A stretch of DNA of 64,000 nucleotides from Flavobacterium soyae (GTDB taxonomy: Bacteria; Bacteroidota; Bacteroidia; Flavobacteriales; Flavobacteriaceae), in assembly GCF_021245985.1 (NCBI RefSeq), contig NZ_JAJQXA010000017.1:34855-98854 (forward strand), written 5' to 3'. Both the position numbers and the translations under genes were made by a program. The notes under the pieces were generated by a model. That model did no database searches, was not told the origin of the DNA, and saw only the letters and a list, made by a program, of their open reading frames with translations. This document shows, in pieces, positions 15,735 to 23,632 of this stretch. Position 1 is the stretch's first letter; the number at the start of each line of letters is the position of its first letter.

Positions 15735-16328
15735 TTATCTGTTCCAAATTGGACTTTCAATAATCATTGGGATTACAACTCCAATAATAAAAGCCGACAT
15801 TACAAGCGCCCAATCGCGTTTTGAAAAACGAAATACTGTCTGAACTATATAAGAGATTACCAAAACTACAAAAACAACTACCAATTGTGCGGCTTCGATT
15901 CCTAAAGCAAATTCTCCTAAAGGCAATAATTTTGAACTTGGCGATCCTCCTAAAATCGTTTTAAAATAGTTTGAGAATCCAAGTCCGTGTATAATTCCAA
16001 AGAACAAAGTCACAAAAAATATCACATTTACGCCGTCATTTTTAGCTGCTTTTCCTGCGGTAAAAAGATGATACAATGCCGTGATCAAAATCGTAATCGG
16101 GATTAAAAATTCAACGATATTTACTTTTATGGCAATTATTCCGAAAACAGACAGTATCAGGGCTAATGTGTGACCGATTGTAAAAACCGAAACTAAAAGC
16201 AAAATACGTTTCCAGTCTTTAAAAGAATACGGAACAGTTAAGGCGATTAAAAAAAGAACGTGATCGTAAGCGTTGATATCTAATACATGCTTTAATCCTA
16301 TTTGAAAATAAATCCAAAATTGCGACAT
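15735..16328 (-). CDS. HupE/UreJ family membrane protein
   Basis: A 197-residue protein with about six membrane helices and the HupE/UreJ_2 features GLKHVLDINAYDHVLFLIAL near the start and FGIIHGLGFSNYFKT in the middle. Relatives are linked to nickel or cobalt uptake, or are of unknown role; there is no hydrogenase or urease gene here, so the metal link is weak. It is the first gene of a HupE-deaminase-protease-NTF2 string. Confidence 0.82.
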   Translation of the reverse strand: MSQFWIYFQIGLKHVLDINAYDHVLFLIALTVPYSFKDWKRILLLVSVFTIGHTLALILSVFGIIAIKVNIVEFLIPITILITALYHLFTAGKAAKNDGVNVIFFVTLFFGIIHGLGFSNYFKTILGGSPSSKLLPLGEFALGIEAAQLVVVFVVLVISYIVQTVFRFSKRDWALVMSAFIIGVVIPMIIESPIWNR

Positions 16329-16447
16329 ACAGGGAATACTATTAAATGATTAGGGGTTGTAAACTTACGATTTATTTTGAAGAATTTACGATGCGAATTC
16401 TTAAAAACAACAAGTAAAAATAAGTTAAATTTATGAGAAATTTAAAA

Positions 16448-16476
16448 TTGTTAAATTAAAATAAGATTTATCTTTG
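16448..16476 (+). promoter_or_regulatory. Promoter of the TerB-like gene
   Basis: TTG at 16448, an 18-nt spacer and a perfect TATCTTTG at 16469-16476, 24 nt before the ATG. Confidence 0.7.
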
Positions 16477-16499
16477 TTCAATAAAAACTTATTATAATT

Positions 16500-16931
16500 A
16501 TGCCATTTTCAGAATTATTTGATAACGAATTCAAACAAAGAAACAGAGGTCATTTCTCTGCAATTGTGCGTGTAGCGTTTGCTGACGGAAAAGTAAGTCC
16601 AGAAGAAAAAGACTTTTTGGACAAATTAGCTTCAAGATTAGAAATTTCAGAAGAAGAATATACTGAGATTCTTACAAATCCTTTGAAATATCCAATAAAT
16701 CCGCCGTATTTATACTCGCAGCGATTAGAGCGTTTGTATGATTTGGCTAGGATGATTCATGTTGACCATCATTTAGGAGACCAGCAGGAAGTTATGTTAA
16801 TCCGTATGGGATTGGCTTTAGGTTTTACTCCAGGAAATGTAAATTATATTATTAGTAAAGCATTGTCTTTAATTGACAAAAAAGTAGACTTAGATACTTT
16901 CCTTTTCGAAATGGAGAATATGAATAAATAG
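16500..16931 (+). CDS. TerB family protein
   Basis: This 143-residue all-helical protein has the TerB-like motif (AIVRVAFADGKVSPEEKDFL) with acidic residues that bind a metal in the family, and a second, less conserved half (LARMIHVDHHLGDQQEVMLI). The family includes tellurite-resistance TerB and DjlA relatives and occurs widely as a soluble protein of unknown role. Single gene, with its own promoter and terminator. Confidence 0.82.
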   Translation: MPFSELFDNEFKQRNRGHFSAIVRVAFADGKVSPEEKDFLDKLASRLEISEEEYTEILTNPLKYPINPPYLYSQRLERLYDLARMIHVDHHLGDQQEVMLIRMGLALGFTPGNVNYIISKALSLIDKKVDLDTFLFEMENMNK

Positions 16932-16983
16932 TGTTCAGTGTTCAGTTTTAACTGATCCTGAAATTGAACTCTAACTAAAATAT

Positions 16984-17022
16984 AAACCCGACAGGTTTTA
17001 AAATCTGTCGGGTTTCTTTTTT
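16984..17022 (+). terminator. Terminator of the TerB-like gene
   Basis: AAACCCGACAG pairs with CTGTCGGGTTT and a run of T follows (CTTTTTTT). The same stem recurs at 17146 and, with a base change, at 53877, so this terminator is also a dispersed repeat. Confidence 0.85.
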
Positions 17023-17094
17023 TATTCAAAAGCATACTTTTAATGCAAATTTGGTTTTGCTTAATTTCGAAATGATTAATGTTATACATTTCTT

Positions 17095-17126
17095 CATTTC
17101 AACTGGACTTTAGTCCGGTTGAAATG
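17095..17126. repeat. Palindrome CATTTCAACTGGACT
   Basis: CATTTCAACTGGACT is mirrored by AGTCCGGTTGAAATG with one mismatch. The core ACTGGACT..AGTCCAGT also forms the arms of the repeat at 53761-53852. Confidence 0.7.
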
Positions 17127-17145
17127 TGAGAATACGAAAAATTTT

Positions 17146-17178
17146 AAACCCGACAGGTTTTAAAAACCTGTCGGGTTT
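17146..17178 (-). terminator. Terminator hairpin downstream of fbp
   Basis: AAACCCGACAGGTTTT is perfectly mirrored; on the reverse strand the stem is followed by AAAATTTTTCG. It lies 42 bp past the fbp stop. Confidence 0.7.
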
Positions 17179-17219
17179 GCTTTATCTGAAAACTGCGACT
17201 GTGACAGTAAACTGAATAC

Positions 17220-18227
17220 TTACTCCGCTGTTGCCATAAACTCCTCAGCCTTTTCTACCATATTATAGCTCCCGCAGAAAAACGGAACTCTTTGGTGCAG
17301 TTCTGTCGGCTGGATTTCCATAATTCTTCCAAAACCGTCAGTTGCTTTTCCTCCGGCTTGTTCTGCAAGAAATGCCATTGGATTACATTCATACAATAAA
17401 CGTAATTTCCCTTTTGGTGCTTTTGAACTTGTTGGATAAAGATAGATGCCGCCTTTAATCATATTTCGATGAAAATCGGCCACTAAACTCCCTATATATC
17501 TTGAAGTATAAGGTCTGTCTTCTTCTTCACGCTGACAATATTTGATATAGTTTTTTACTCCCTGCGGAAAATGGATATAGTTTCCTTCGTTTATTGAATA
17601 GATACTTCCATCTTTTGGAAATTTCATATTAGGATGCGAAAGGTAAAATGTACCAATTGCCGGATTCAATGTAAATCCGTTTACACCATATCCGGTTGTA
17701 TAAACCAGCATTGTCGAAGTTCCATAAATTACATATCCGGCTGCAACCTGATTGATTCCCGGCTGTAAAAAATCCTCGCTTGTTACCGGAGTTCCTATTG
17801 GTGTAATTCTTCTAAAAACAGAAAAAATACTTCCCACAGAAACATTTACATCAATGTTTGAAGATCCGTCAAGCGGATCCATTAAGATCACGTACTTATT
17901 ATTATGACTGTTGTCGCTCCCCTGAACAGTTATAAAATCGTCGTTTTCTTCAGAAGCAATACCACAGACAATCTCACGGTTTATTAACGTCTGGATAAAT
18001 ACTTCGTTTGCATAGACATCTAATTTCTGCTGGTCTTCTCCCTGAATATTTCGCTCGCCTGCGGCGCCAATAATATCCACTAATCCAGCCTGGTTTACTT
18101 TATGATTGACAACCTTTGCTGCCAAACGAATAGAGTTGATAATCCGGGAAAGCTCTCCCGACGAATACTGAAATGCTTTTTGGTTCTCAATAATAAACTC
18201 TCCCAGTGTTTTATTGCGTTCTTCCAT
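17220..18227 (-). CDS. fbp: Fructose-1,6-bisphosphatase, class I
   Basis: It removes the C1 phosphate of fructose 1,6-bisphosphate in gluconeogenesis. The 335-residue sequence carries the metal/phosphate site MDPLDGSSNIDVNVSVG (about 120) and the C-terminal LYECNPMAFLAEQAGG, both diagnostic of class I enzymes. Start ATG 18227. Single gene, divergent from the acetyltransferase. Confidence 0.96.
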   Translation of the reverse strand: MEERNKTLGEFIIENQKAFQYSSGELSRIINSIRLAAKVVNHKVNQAGLVDIIGAAGERNIQGEDQQKLDVYANEVFIQTLINREIVCGIASEENDDFITVQGSDNSHNNKYVILMDPLDGSSNIDVNVSVGSIFSVFRRITPIGTPVTSEDFLQPGINQVAAGYVIYGTSTMLVYTTGYGVNGFTLNPAIGTFYLSHPNMKFPKDGSIYSINEGNYIHFPQGVKNYIKYCQREEEDRPYTSRYIGSLVADFHRNMIKGGIYLYPTSSKAPKGKLRLLYECNPMAFLAEQAGGKATDGFGRIMEIQPTELHQRVPFFCGSYNMVEKAEEFMATAE

Positions 18228-18398
18228 TGCTATATCGTTATAGTTTTAATTTTAAGTCACAAATATCGCTTATTTTGTGAGAATGATTTAAAAATTATTT
18301 TGTTAGTTTGCTACTATTGTATATTTGCTAATTAATAGTAAAAAGTACCGTACAATAAAATACATTTTTAGCTAATAAGTGATTAATAATAGGAATAT

Positions 18399-18893
18399 AT
18401 GAATATTAGAAAAGGAAATCCTGAAGACATGAAATCGGTTTTGGGGTTAATTCAGGAGCTGGCAATATTCGAAAAAGAACCTGATGCCGTTGTCATTACA
18501 GAGGAAGATTTAGTACGTGACGGATTTGGAGAAAAACCTCTTTTTCAGGTTTTTGTAGCTGAGATTGATTCAAACGAAAGTGAAACAGGACAAGAAATAG
18601 TTGGAATTGCATTATATTATTACCGCTATTCGACCTGGAAAGGAAAAACAATACATCTTGAAGATTTAATTGTGAAGGAAAAAATGCGCGGTACCGGTTT
18701 AGGATCTGCACTTTATGCCGAAATAATGAAACAGGGAAAAAGAGACAATGTTCGAAGAGTTGAATGGAATGTTTTAGACTGGAATACTCCAGCTGTTAAT
18801 TTTTATAAGAATTCTGGCGCGAGAATTCTTGATGGCTGGCAGGTTGTTCAAATGGATGAAACGGGAATTAATTCGTTCTTAGAAAAATTATAA
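18399..18893 (+). CDS. GNAT family N-acetyltransferase
   Basis: The 164-residue protein shows the acetyl-CoA site in VKEKMRGTGLGSALYAEIMK (Q/RxxGxG/A pattern) and the C-terminal strand-helix AVNFYKNSGARILDGWQVVQ. It resembles the diamine/spermidine acetyltransferase-like subgroup (RKGNPEDMKSVLGLIQELA at the start), but the acceptor is unknown. Confidence 0.87.
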   Translation: MNIRKGNPEDMKSVLGLIQELAIFEKEPDAVVITEEDLVRDGFGEKPLFQVFVAEIDSNESETGQEIVGIALYYYRYSTWKGKTIHLEDLIVKEKMRGTGLGSALYAEIMKQGKRDNVRRVEWNVLDWNTPAVNFYKNSGARILDGWQVVQMDETGINSFLEKL

Positions 18894-18900
18894 ATTTTAT

Positions 18901-18944
18901 TTGCCACGAATTAAATTAGTGGAAATTTGTGAAATTCGTGGCAA
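18901..18944. repeat. Inverted repeat TTGCCACGAATT
   Basis: TTGCCACGAATT at 18901 is mirrored by AATTCGTGGCAA ending at 18944. A second imperfect hairpin (CACAGATT..AATCTGTG) follows to about 18987. Neither is followed by a T-run. Confidence 0.65.
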
Positions 18945-19057
18945 ACCGACACAGATTGTAAAATCATTTTAATCCCTATAATCTGTGGCAAAAAAATATA
19001 AAGAAATACCAGATTTCATTAAATCTGAAATCTAAAATTAAAAATCTAAAATTAAAA

Positions 19058-20317
19058 ATGAGAGTATTTAAATTTGGTGGTGCATCAGTAAAGGATGCTG
19101 AAGGAATTAAAAACGTATACGACGTTTTACAAAAAGTGGGTTACGAAGATGTGATTTTGGTTGTTTCAGCAATGGGGAAAACCACAAATGCTCTTGAGGT
19201 TGTAATCAAGAATTATTTTGATAAATCGGCAGAACTGAATTCATCTGTACAAGAAATAAAAAAATATCACAATCAAATTTTATTAGATTTATTTGATGAT
19301 GAAAAACATGCTGTTTTTGCTGCAATTAATGAGCAGTTTTCAGAATTAGAGTATTTTTTGGCACATAATAAATCCCCAAATTACAATTTTGTTTACGATC
19401 AGGTTGTAAGTTTTGGAGAATTGATTTCTACTAATATTTTAAGTCATTATATGAATTTCAGAGGAATTCAGACGCAATGGCTTGATGTTCGTAATTTCAT
19501 CAAAACAAATGCAAATTACAGAGACGCCGAAGTTGACTGGGAAACTACGCAACAAAATATTAGCAAAAATGTACCAAGAAAGCAATTAAATATCACTCAG
19601 GGATTTTTAGGTGCCGATGAAAATAATTTTACTACTACTTTAGGCCGGGAAGGTTCAGATTATACTGCAGGAATTTTTGCTTACTGCTTAAATGCCGAAA
19701 GTGTAACAATCTGGAAAGATGTTCCGGGTGTTATGAATGCCGATCCTCGTTATTTTGAAAATGCGAGTTTGTTAAACCAAATTTCGTATCGTGAAGCAAT
19801 CGAATTGGCGTTTTACGGAGCAACGGTTATTCACCCAAAAACATTACAGCCGTTACAGAAAAAAGAAATTCCGTTGTACGTAAAATCATTTATCAACCCG
19901 TTATTAAAAGGAACTTGCGTTTCTAAAGGTGTTGATTTGGAGCCGCAATATCCTTGTTTTATTGTAAAGAGAGAACAGCTTTTAATCTCACTTTCGTCTA
20001 TTGATTTCTCTTTCATTATGGAAGAAAATATTAGTGAGATTTTCGGATTATTCCACGAATTTAAAATCAAAGTAAACCTGATTCAAAACTCTGCGATTAG
20101 TTTTTCTGTTTGTGTAGAAGATAAATTTGGAAATTTTAATGATTTGAATGCGATTCTTTCTAAAAAATTCAAAGTAGATTACAGCGAAAATGTAACACTT
20201 TATACTATTCGTCACTTTACAGAAAATGCTGCACAAACAGTTGAAGAAAACAAAGAGGTTTTATTAAAACAAGTGAGCCGCGAAACTATGCAGATCGTGA
20301 CTAAAGAGTTAAATTAA
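19058..20317 (+). CDS. lysC: Aspartate kinase (monofunctional)
   Basis: It phosphorylates aspartate at the head of the Lys/Thr/Met pathway. The 419-residue protein starts MRVFKFGGASVKD (nucleotide-binding), has TTLGREGSDYTA and IWKDVPGVMNADPR, and ends with a regulatory region of ACT type. No homoserine dehydrogenase domain is attached, unlike the ThrA fusion that many Bacteroidota also have. The gene follows the GNAT gene after 164 bp of repeats. Confidence 0.93.
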   Translation: MRVFKFGGASVKDAEGIKNVYDVLQKVGYEDVILVVSAMGKTTNALEVVIKNYFDKSAELNSSVQEIKKYHNQILLDLFDDEKHAVFAAINEQFSELEYFLAHNKSPNYNFVYDQVVSFGELISTNILSHYMNFRGIQTQWLDVRNFIKTNANYRDAEVDWETTQQNISKNVPRKQLNITQGFLGADENNFTTTLGREGSDYTAGIFAYCLNAESVTIWKDVPGVMNADPRYFENASLLNQISYREAIELAFYGATVIHPKTLQPLQKKEIPLYVKSFINPLLKGTCVSKGVDLEPQYPCFIVKREQLLISLSSIDFSFIMEENISEIFGLFHEFKIKVNLIQNSAISFSVCVEDKFGNFNDLNAILSKKFKVDYSENVTLYTIRHFTENAAQTVEENKEVLLKQVSRETMQIVTKELN

Positions 20318-20347
20318 TACTTTATTATTAAAATTCAGATATATTTT

Positions 20348-20380
20348 GAAAAGGCTTCGCTTAATAGTGAAGCCTTTTTA
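20348..20380. terminator. Terminator between lysC and the XRE gene
   Basis: AAAAGGCTTCGC pairs with GAAGCCTTTTT, with T-runs on either strand, between convergent genes. Its right end touches the XRE stop codon at 20378. Confidence 0.8.
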
Positions 20381-20731
20381 GTTTTTACCCTTATTCAAAT
20401 ATTTAATAATTGTTTTTAAATCTTGAATTTCCAATTCATATTTCTTTATTATTTTTCTGTAAACACCCAACATTGCAATTTCCGTTTGACGATCTGGATT
20501 CATCAAACTTTCATAAGCAGCAATACCTAATTCCTTTTTAACTAATTCTTCTGGACTGATCTCAAAAACCTGACAGATTTTATTAAAATGAATTGCCCAA
20601 GAAGTACTTTCTCCCCGCTCCATCCTTGCATAAGCAGATTGCGAAATATTTAAATGATCTGCAACCTCTTCTTGTGACATATTTTTGGCTTTACGCAATA
20701 TTTTTAAATTATTTCCTACAACAATATTCAT
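20378..20731 (-). CDS. XRE family helix-turn-helix regulator
   Basis: The 117-residue protein has an HTH_3 domain at residues 5-62 (LKILRKAKNMSQEEVADHLN, ISQSAYARMERGES) and a C-terminal coiled-coil-like tail (YRKIIKKYELEIQDLKTIIK) that may mediate dimerisation. It is divergent from the AT-rich bacteriocin-like cluster. A 35-bp sequence overlaps the -33 region of its own promoter and is repeated just upstream of the precursor gene, so it is the best candidate for local and self control. That link is inferred. Confidence 0.9.
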   Translation of the reverse strand: MNIVVGNNLKILRKAKNMSQEEVADHLNISQSAYARMERGESTSWAIHFNKICQVFEISPEELVKKELGIAAYESLMNPDRQTEIAMLGVYRKIIKKYELEIQDLKTIIKYLNKGKN

Positions 20732-20745
20732 GATTAATATTTTTT

Positions 20746-20774
20746 TAAATATAAATATAAGATTTAATTTACAA
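20746..20774 (-). promoter_or_regulatory. Promoter of the XRE gene
   Basis: On the reverse strand TTG (20772-20774), 18-nt spacer, TATATTTA (20746-20753; 7 of 8 to TAnnTTTG). The TTG lies inside repeat copy 20773-20807 at its edge, so a protein bound there would interfere with or assist polymerase. Confidence 0.45.
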
Positions 20775-20807
20775 TTATTCAGATTTAGGTTTTAATTAAC
20801 CGATTTT
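20773..20807 (+). promoter_or_regulatory. 35-bp repeat, copy 1 (candidate operator near XRE promoter)
   Basis: The 3' part reads GTTTTAATTAACCGATTTT. It is identical at 33 of 35 positions to 21383-21417; only two adjacent bases differ. It lies in the divergent gap beside the XRE gene. Candidate operator by position. Confidence 0.55.
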
Positions 20808-20907
20808 AGACTAAAAATAAATCCTTAGAAGTGATAATTTTACGGTATCACTTAATACAATTAATAATGCCAACATTAAAAAAACAATCATAATAATATT
20901 GATTTTG

Positions 20908-21358
20908 ATGTATCTATGTTTCGTAATCTTTGGAATTTATGAAATCATAAATAATGGGTTCAAAACTGGAATGAAATTATTAAGTCAATTTTTTTCAATT
21001 ATAATTCGCAGTACAACATCTTATCTTTTATATCAAAAATATTTCAACAAGAATAAAACAACTAGGATTAAATACAGTGTTTCCAAATTATTTCTATCCA
21101 AATTTTCAATACAAAATGAAAAATTTACTTGTTTATTACTTTCAAATATTATTACCAATCCCATTGTTATACTATTTTGCAAAGAAGGGAGATTCAATTG
21201 CTTTTTTTGTACTAATGGTATTTTATTACATCTATAGACTTTTTACAGATTATTATAGGTTATCAAGAAAAAATGTACTTAAAAAGAATGATATTTTTCT
21301 TTTTATAATTCCTCTTTGGAACATGAAATATTTTAAAGAATTATATTTTGAGAACTAA
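20908..21358 (+). pseudogene. Probable frameshifted small membrane protein gene
   Basis: The first half (from ATG 20908, MYLCFVIFGIYEIINNGF, then LLSQFFSIIIRSTTSYLLYQ) is hydrophobic and membrane-like, then loses that character after about 21080. From about 21116 the neighbouring frame takes over with MKNLLVYYFQILLPIPLLYY and ends with IPLWNMKYFKELYFEN at 21358. Together they would give a four-helix protein of about 145 residues broken by one frameshift near 21060-21115. An intact 80-residue protein from ATG 21116 is the alternative. No family recognised. Confidence 0.5.
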
Positions 21359-21382
21359 ATCTAACAACATAAAAAATATTAA

Positions 21383-21424
21383 AATTATTCGAATTTAGGT
21401 TTTAATTAACCGATTTTCGGTTAA
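21383..21424 (+). promoter_or_regulatory. 35-bp repeat, copy 2, with palindrome TTAACCG-ATTTT-CGGTTAA
   Basis: This copy continues into a perfect 7-bp inverted repeat at 21406-21424. The right arm covers the position where a -33 element would stand for the -7 at 21445 (spacer 21), so it is well placed to act as an operator of the precursor gene. Confidence 0.6.
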
Positions 21425-21444
21425 GACTCTTTTTTGATTCATCA

Positions 21445-21452
21445 TAAATTTG
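21445..21452 (+). promoter_or_regulatory. -7 element of the bacteriocin-like precursor gene
   Basis: TAAATTTG matches TAnnTTTG exactly, 41 nt before ATG 21494. Confidence 0.65.
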
Positions 21453-21493
21453 GTAATTATAAATTAAATATTAACAACTAAATTTATTTAACT

Positions 21494-21736
21494 ATGAAAA
21501 AATTAGAATTAAATCAGATGGAGAATTTATTAGCAGGAGCTAATATACAATTAAAGGATGCCACTGCATATGACAATAGTACAAATAGTAGTAGTGGATC
21601 TATTGATTGTGTAGCTGCAGGAGCTGGATTAATTTTGGGTGCATTGACAATTGGAGCAGTAACTGGTGGTGTTGGTTTAGTAATTTGGGGAGCGGGAATG
21701 GGATTAAACGTATTTGGAATGATGAGAAGTTGCTAA
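21494..21736 (+). CDS. Bacteriocin-like precursor peptide with double-glycine-type leader
   Basis: The 80-residue product has a 15-residue leader, MKKLELNQMENLLAG, which fits the class II bacteriocin leader pattern (spaced hydrophobic residues, Glu, and a small-residue pair, here Ala-Gly in place of Gly-Gly). The core starts with a polar Ser/Asn-rich segment and then a Gly/Ala-rich hydrophobic stretch (GAGLILGALTIGAVTGGVGL) typical of membrane-active peptides. It has two Cys, at 39 and at the last residue 80, which could form a disulfide. A C39 peptidase exporter 1.9 kb downstream is the expected processing enzyme. Activity is inferred from layout only; a signalling peptide is possible. Confidence 0.8.
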   Translation: MKKLELNQMENLLAGANIQLKDATAYDNSTNSSSGSIDCVAAGAGLILGALTIGAVTGGVGLVIWGAGMGLNVFGMMRSC

Positions 21737-21951
21737 TTGATTATTTTATTGAATAATTTCTGATTTTTCTTTTGAATAATTATTTTTAAGTCTTTCTATG
21801 GATTATTTTTAAAAGAAAAAAATACTGCAAGCATAGATTTTAGTATTTAAATTAATATTCCATTTAGTGTATAATTCAGATTATTAATACTATTTAGATT
21901 AAAAGAACAATCAGAGATTATTTTAGTATTGTTTTTTAATTAAATTTTAAA

Positions 21952-22110
21952 ATGAAAAAAAAGTATTTTGCATTTATATGCATTACAGTAATATTATTAC
22001 AACTATTAAATTATATATTTTTTAAAGGTGATCTTATTTCTGTTATAGTAACCACATTAGGTATTATACTCATTCTATTCTCAGTTTATAGTGCCAAAAT
22101 AAAAAAATGA
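21952..22110 (+). CDS. Two-helix membrane protein, 52 aa (candidate immunity protein)
   Basis: ATG 21952 to TGA 22110. The product starts MKKKYFAFICITVILLQLL, has a short loop (FFKGDL), a second helix (VIVTTLGIILILFSVYSA) and ends KIKK. It is the first gene after the precursor, the usual place for an immunity protein, and has the size and topology of many class II immunity proteins. A similar 55-residue protein follows at 22947 and a decayed one at 25830. No family recognised. Confidence 0.65.
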   Translation: MKKKYFAFICITVILLQLLNYIFFKGDLISVIVTTLGIILILFSVYSAKIKK

Positions 22111-22315
22111 TAATTTCTACACTGGGAATGACTGGCATTGAGCTTATAGTTTATGCAATAAGATAAATTCAAAATAAAACTTATAAAATTATTTAACAAT
22201 AGTTTTTCCTATTTACTAATCTCTAAAACCATTTATACAATAGAGGATTCCATATTAAACCTTTAATTATTTATTAAGAGCAATTATGGATCTTATTATT
22301 TAACAGTTCGTACTT

Positions 22316-22945
22316 ATGAAATATCCATTCGTAAAATGGTTAATCCTTTCAATTGGAACAATTTTAATTGGCGAAATTTTTAAAAAGTCCATACCTTTTT
22401 ATGAATTAATTTACAATTCTCTTTCTCAACAATTCACAATTAAACAAGTCAAGGAGATTATTGATATTCAAAAAAAGTGGGAATGGATTAATTATATTTT
22501 TCTTCCAATTTTACTATTACTAAAAACTTCAGCAATATCTTCCATTATTTATATTGGCTTATTTTTATCTAATAAAAATTTAAAATTTATTATCATTTTA
22601 AATTTTGTTTTAAAAGCAGAATTTATCTTTTTATTAGTACCTATTTTTAAAATTATATGGTTTTATTTTTTTCAAACCTATTATACTTTAGAAGATATTC
22701 AATATTTCTATCCACTCTCAGCGTTAAACATTGTAGGTTATAAAGATTTAGAAAACTGGTTCATTTATCCTTTTCAAGTTCTAAATCTATTTGAACTCTT
22801 TTATATTATTTATCTAGGTTATGAGATAGGTAAACTAACCAATACAAATGCAGATTATGGATTAAAAATCGTTGCGCTAAGTTATATACCAAGTCTCTTA
22901 TTGTGGGTAACCACAGTAATGTTTTTTACACTTAATTATCCCTAA
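22316..22945 (+). CDS. Multi-helix membrane protein of unknown function, 209 aa
   Basis: Five to six hydrophobic helices are visible (ILSIGTILIGEIF; WINYIFLPILLLL; FIIILNFVLKAEFIFLLVPI; LFELFYIIYLGYEI; PSLLLWVTTVMFF). The architecture resembles small YIP1-like proteins but I cannot assign it. It is followed after 1 bp by the next small gene, so it belongs to the exporter operon. It may help export or self-protection. Confidence 0.72.
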   Translation: MKYPFVKWLILSIGTILIGEIFKKSIPFYELIYNSLSQQFTIKQVKEIIDIQKKWEWINYIFLPILLLLKTSAISSIIYIGLFLSNKNLKFIIILNFVLKAEFIFLLVPIFKIIWFYFFQTYYTLEDIQYFYPLSALNIVGYKDLENWFIYPFQVLNLFELFYIIYLGYEIGKLTNTNADYGLKIVALSYIPSLLLWVTTVMFFTLNYP

Positions 22946-22946
22946 A

Positions 22947-23114
22947 ATGTCATTACTCAGAAAAATTTTCCTTTTAATATGCACCCTTTTTATTATTATA
23001 AATATCGTTAGGTATTTTTTTTATAGTGCAGAATTTATTCAAACTTTAATTTCAATTTTGTCAGGGACTTGTTTCATAATTTCCTTACTACTAAAGAGAG
23101 AACAAAAACAATGA
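22947..23114 (+). CDS. Two-helix membrane protein, 55 aa
   Basis: ATG 22947 to TGA 23114. The start is MSLLRKIFLLICTLFIII, the second helix LISILSGTCFIISLLLK, and the end REQKQ. Its layout matches the 52-residue protein at 21952, though direct sequence identity is low. Its stop overlaps the next start (ATGA), and it begins 1 bp after the 209-residue gene, so it is translationally linked on both sides. Confidence 0.65.
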   Translation: MSLLRKIFLLICTLFIIINIVRYFFYSAEFIQTLISILSGTCFIISLLLKREQKQ

Positions 23115-23632
23115 GAAAGCCAATAAAAATAATTCTTGCGCTATTATTTATTAGTGTTTTGCTTTTTTTAGGTTACAGGATTGTCAATAAAATAACTTAT
23201 AAAAATGAAATAAAAAAGCATATAAAAACGATTCCTAATTTTTTATATCAAAATATAAAAGGAGGAGTTTTCACCAATCAAAATTTAATGACAGAAACTC
23301 CAGCTATTTTTATTTATTTCAATACAGAGTGTGAATATTGCAGCGAGGAAGCACAAATGATACATGAAAACATAAAGAAGTTTGAAAATATTCAAATCAT
23401 CTTTATTTCATTTGAGAACATCAAGCAAATTAAAAAATTTGCCCAAAATCATCAACTAATTAATTATGATAATATTTATTTTCTATATGATAGCAAAAAT
23501 ACTTTCGCTTCTACATTTGATATAAATTCACTACCCAGCCTAGTACTGTACAACAAAAATAAAAATCTAGTTGAAAAAATAAAAGGGCAGACAAAACCAG
23601 AAATCTTGATTAAAAAATTGAATGCTGAATAA
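23111..23632 (+). CDS. Membrane-anchored thioredoxin-like protein
   Basis: From ATG 23111 the 173-residue protein has an N-terminal membrane helix (IILALLFISVLLFLGY) and a thioredoxin fold with CEYC (about residue 75-78, in FNTECEYCSEEA) and the cis-Pro loop NSLPSLVLY. It resembles TlpA/ResA-type periplasmic proteins. In this operon it may form or reshuffle the Cys39-Cys80 bond of the peptide or keep the exporter's Cys reduced. It starts within the stop of the previous gene and its own stop overlaps the exporter's ATG. Confidence 0.85.
   Translation: MRKPIKIILALLFISVLLFLGYRIVNKITYKNEIKKHIKTIPNFLYQNIKGGVFTNQNLMTETPAIFIYFNTECEYCSEEAQMIHENIKKFENIQIIFISFENIKQIKKFAQNHQLINYDNIYFLYDSKNTFASTFDINSLPSLVLYNKNKNLVEKIKGQTKPEILIKKLNAE

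Noticed and set aside
15735..16328. HupE-like protein as sign of a hydrogenase or urease locus
   Set aside because: No hydrogenase or urease gene is in the window; the family also occurs without them.
16500..16931. Tellurite resistance operon
   Set aside because: Only a TerB-like gene is present, with its own promoter and terminator and no terACDEZ neighbours.
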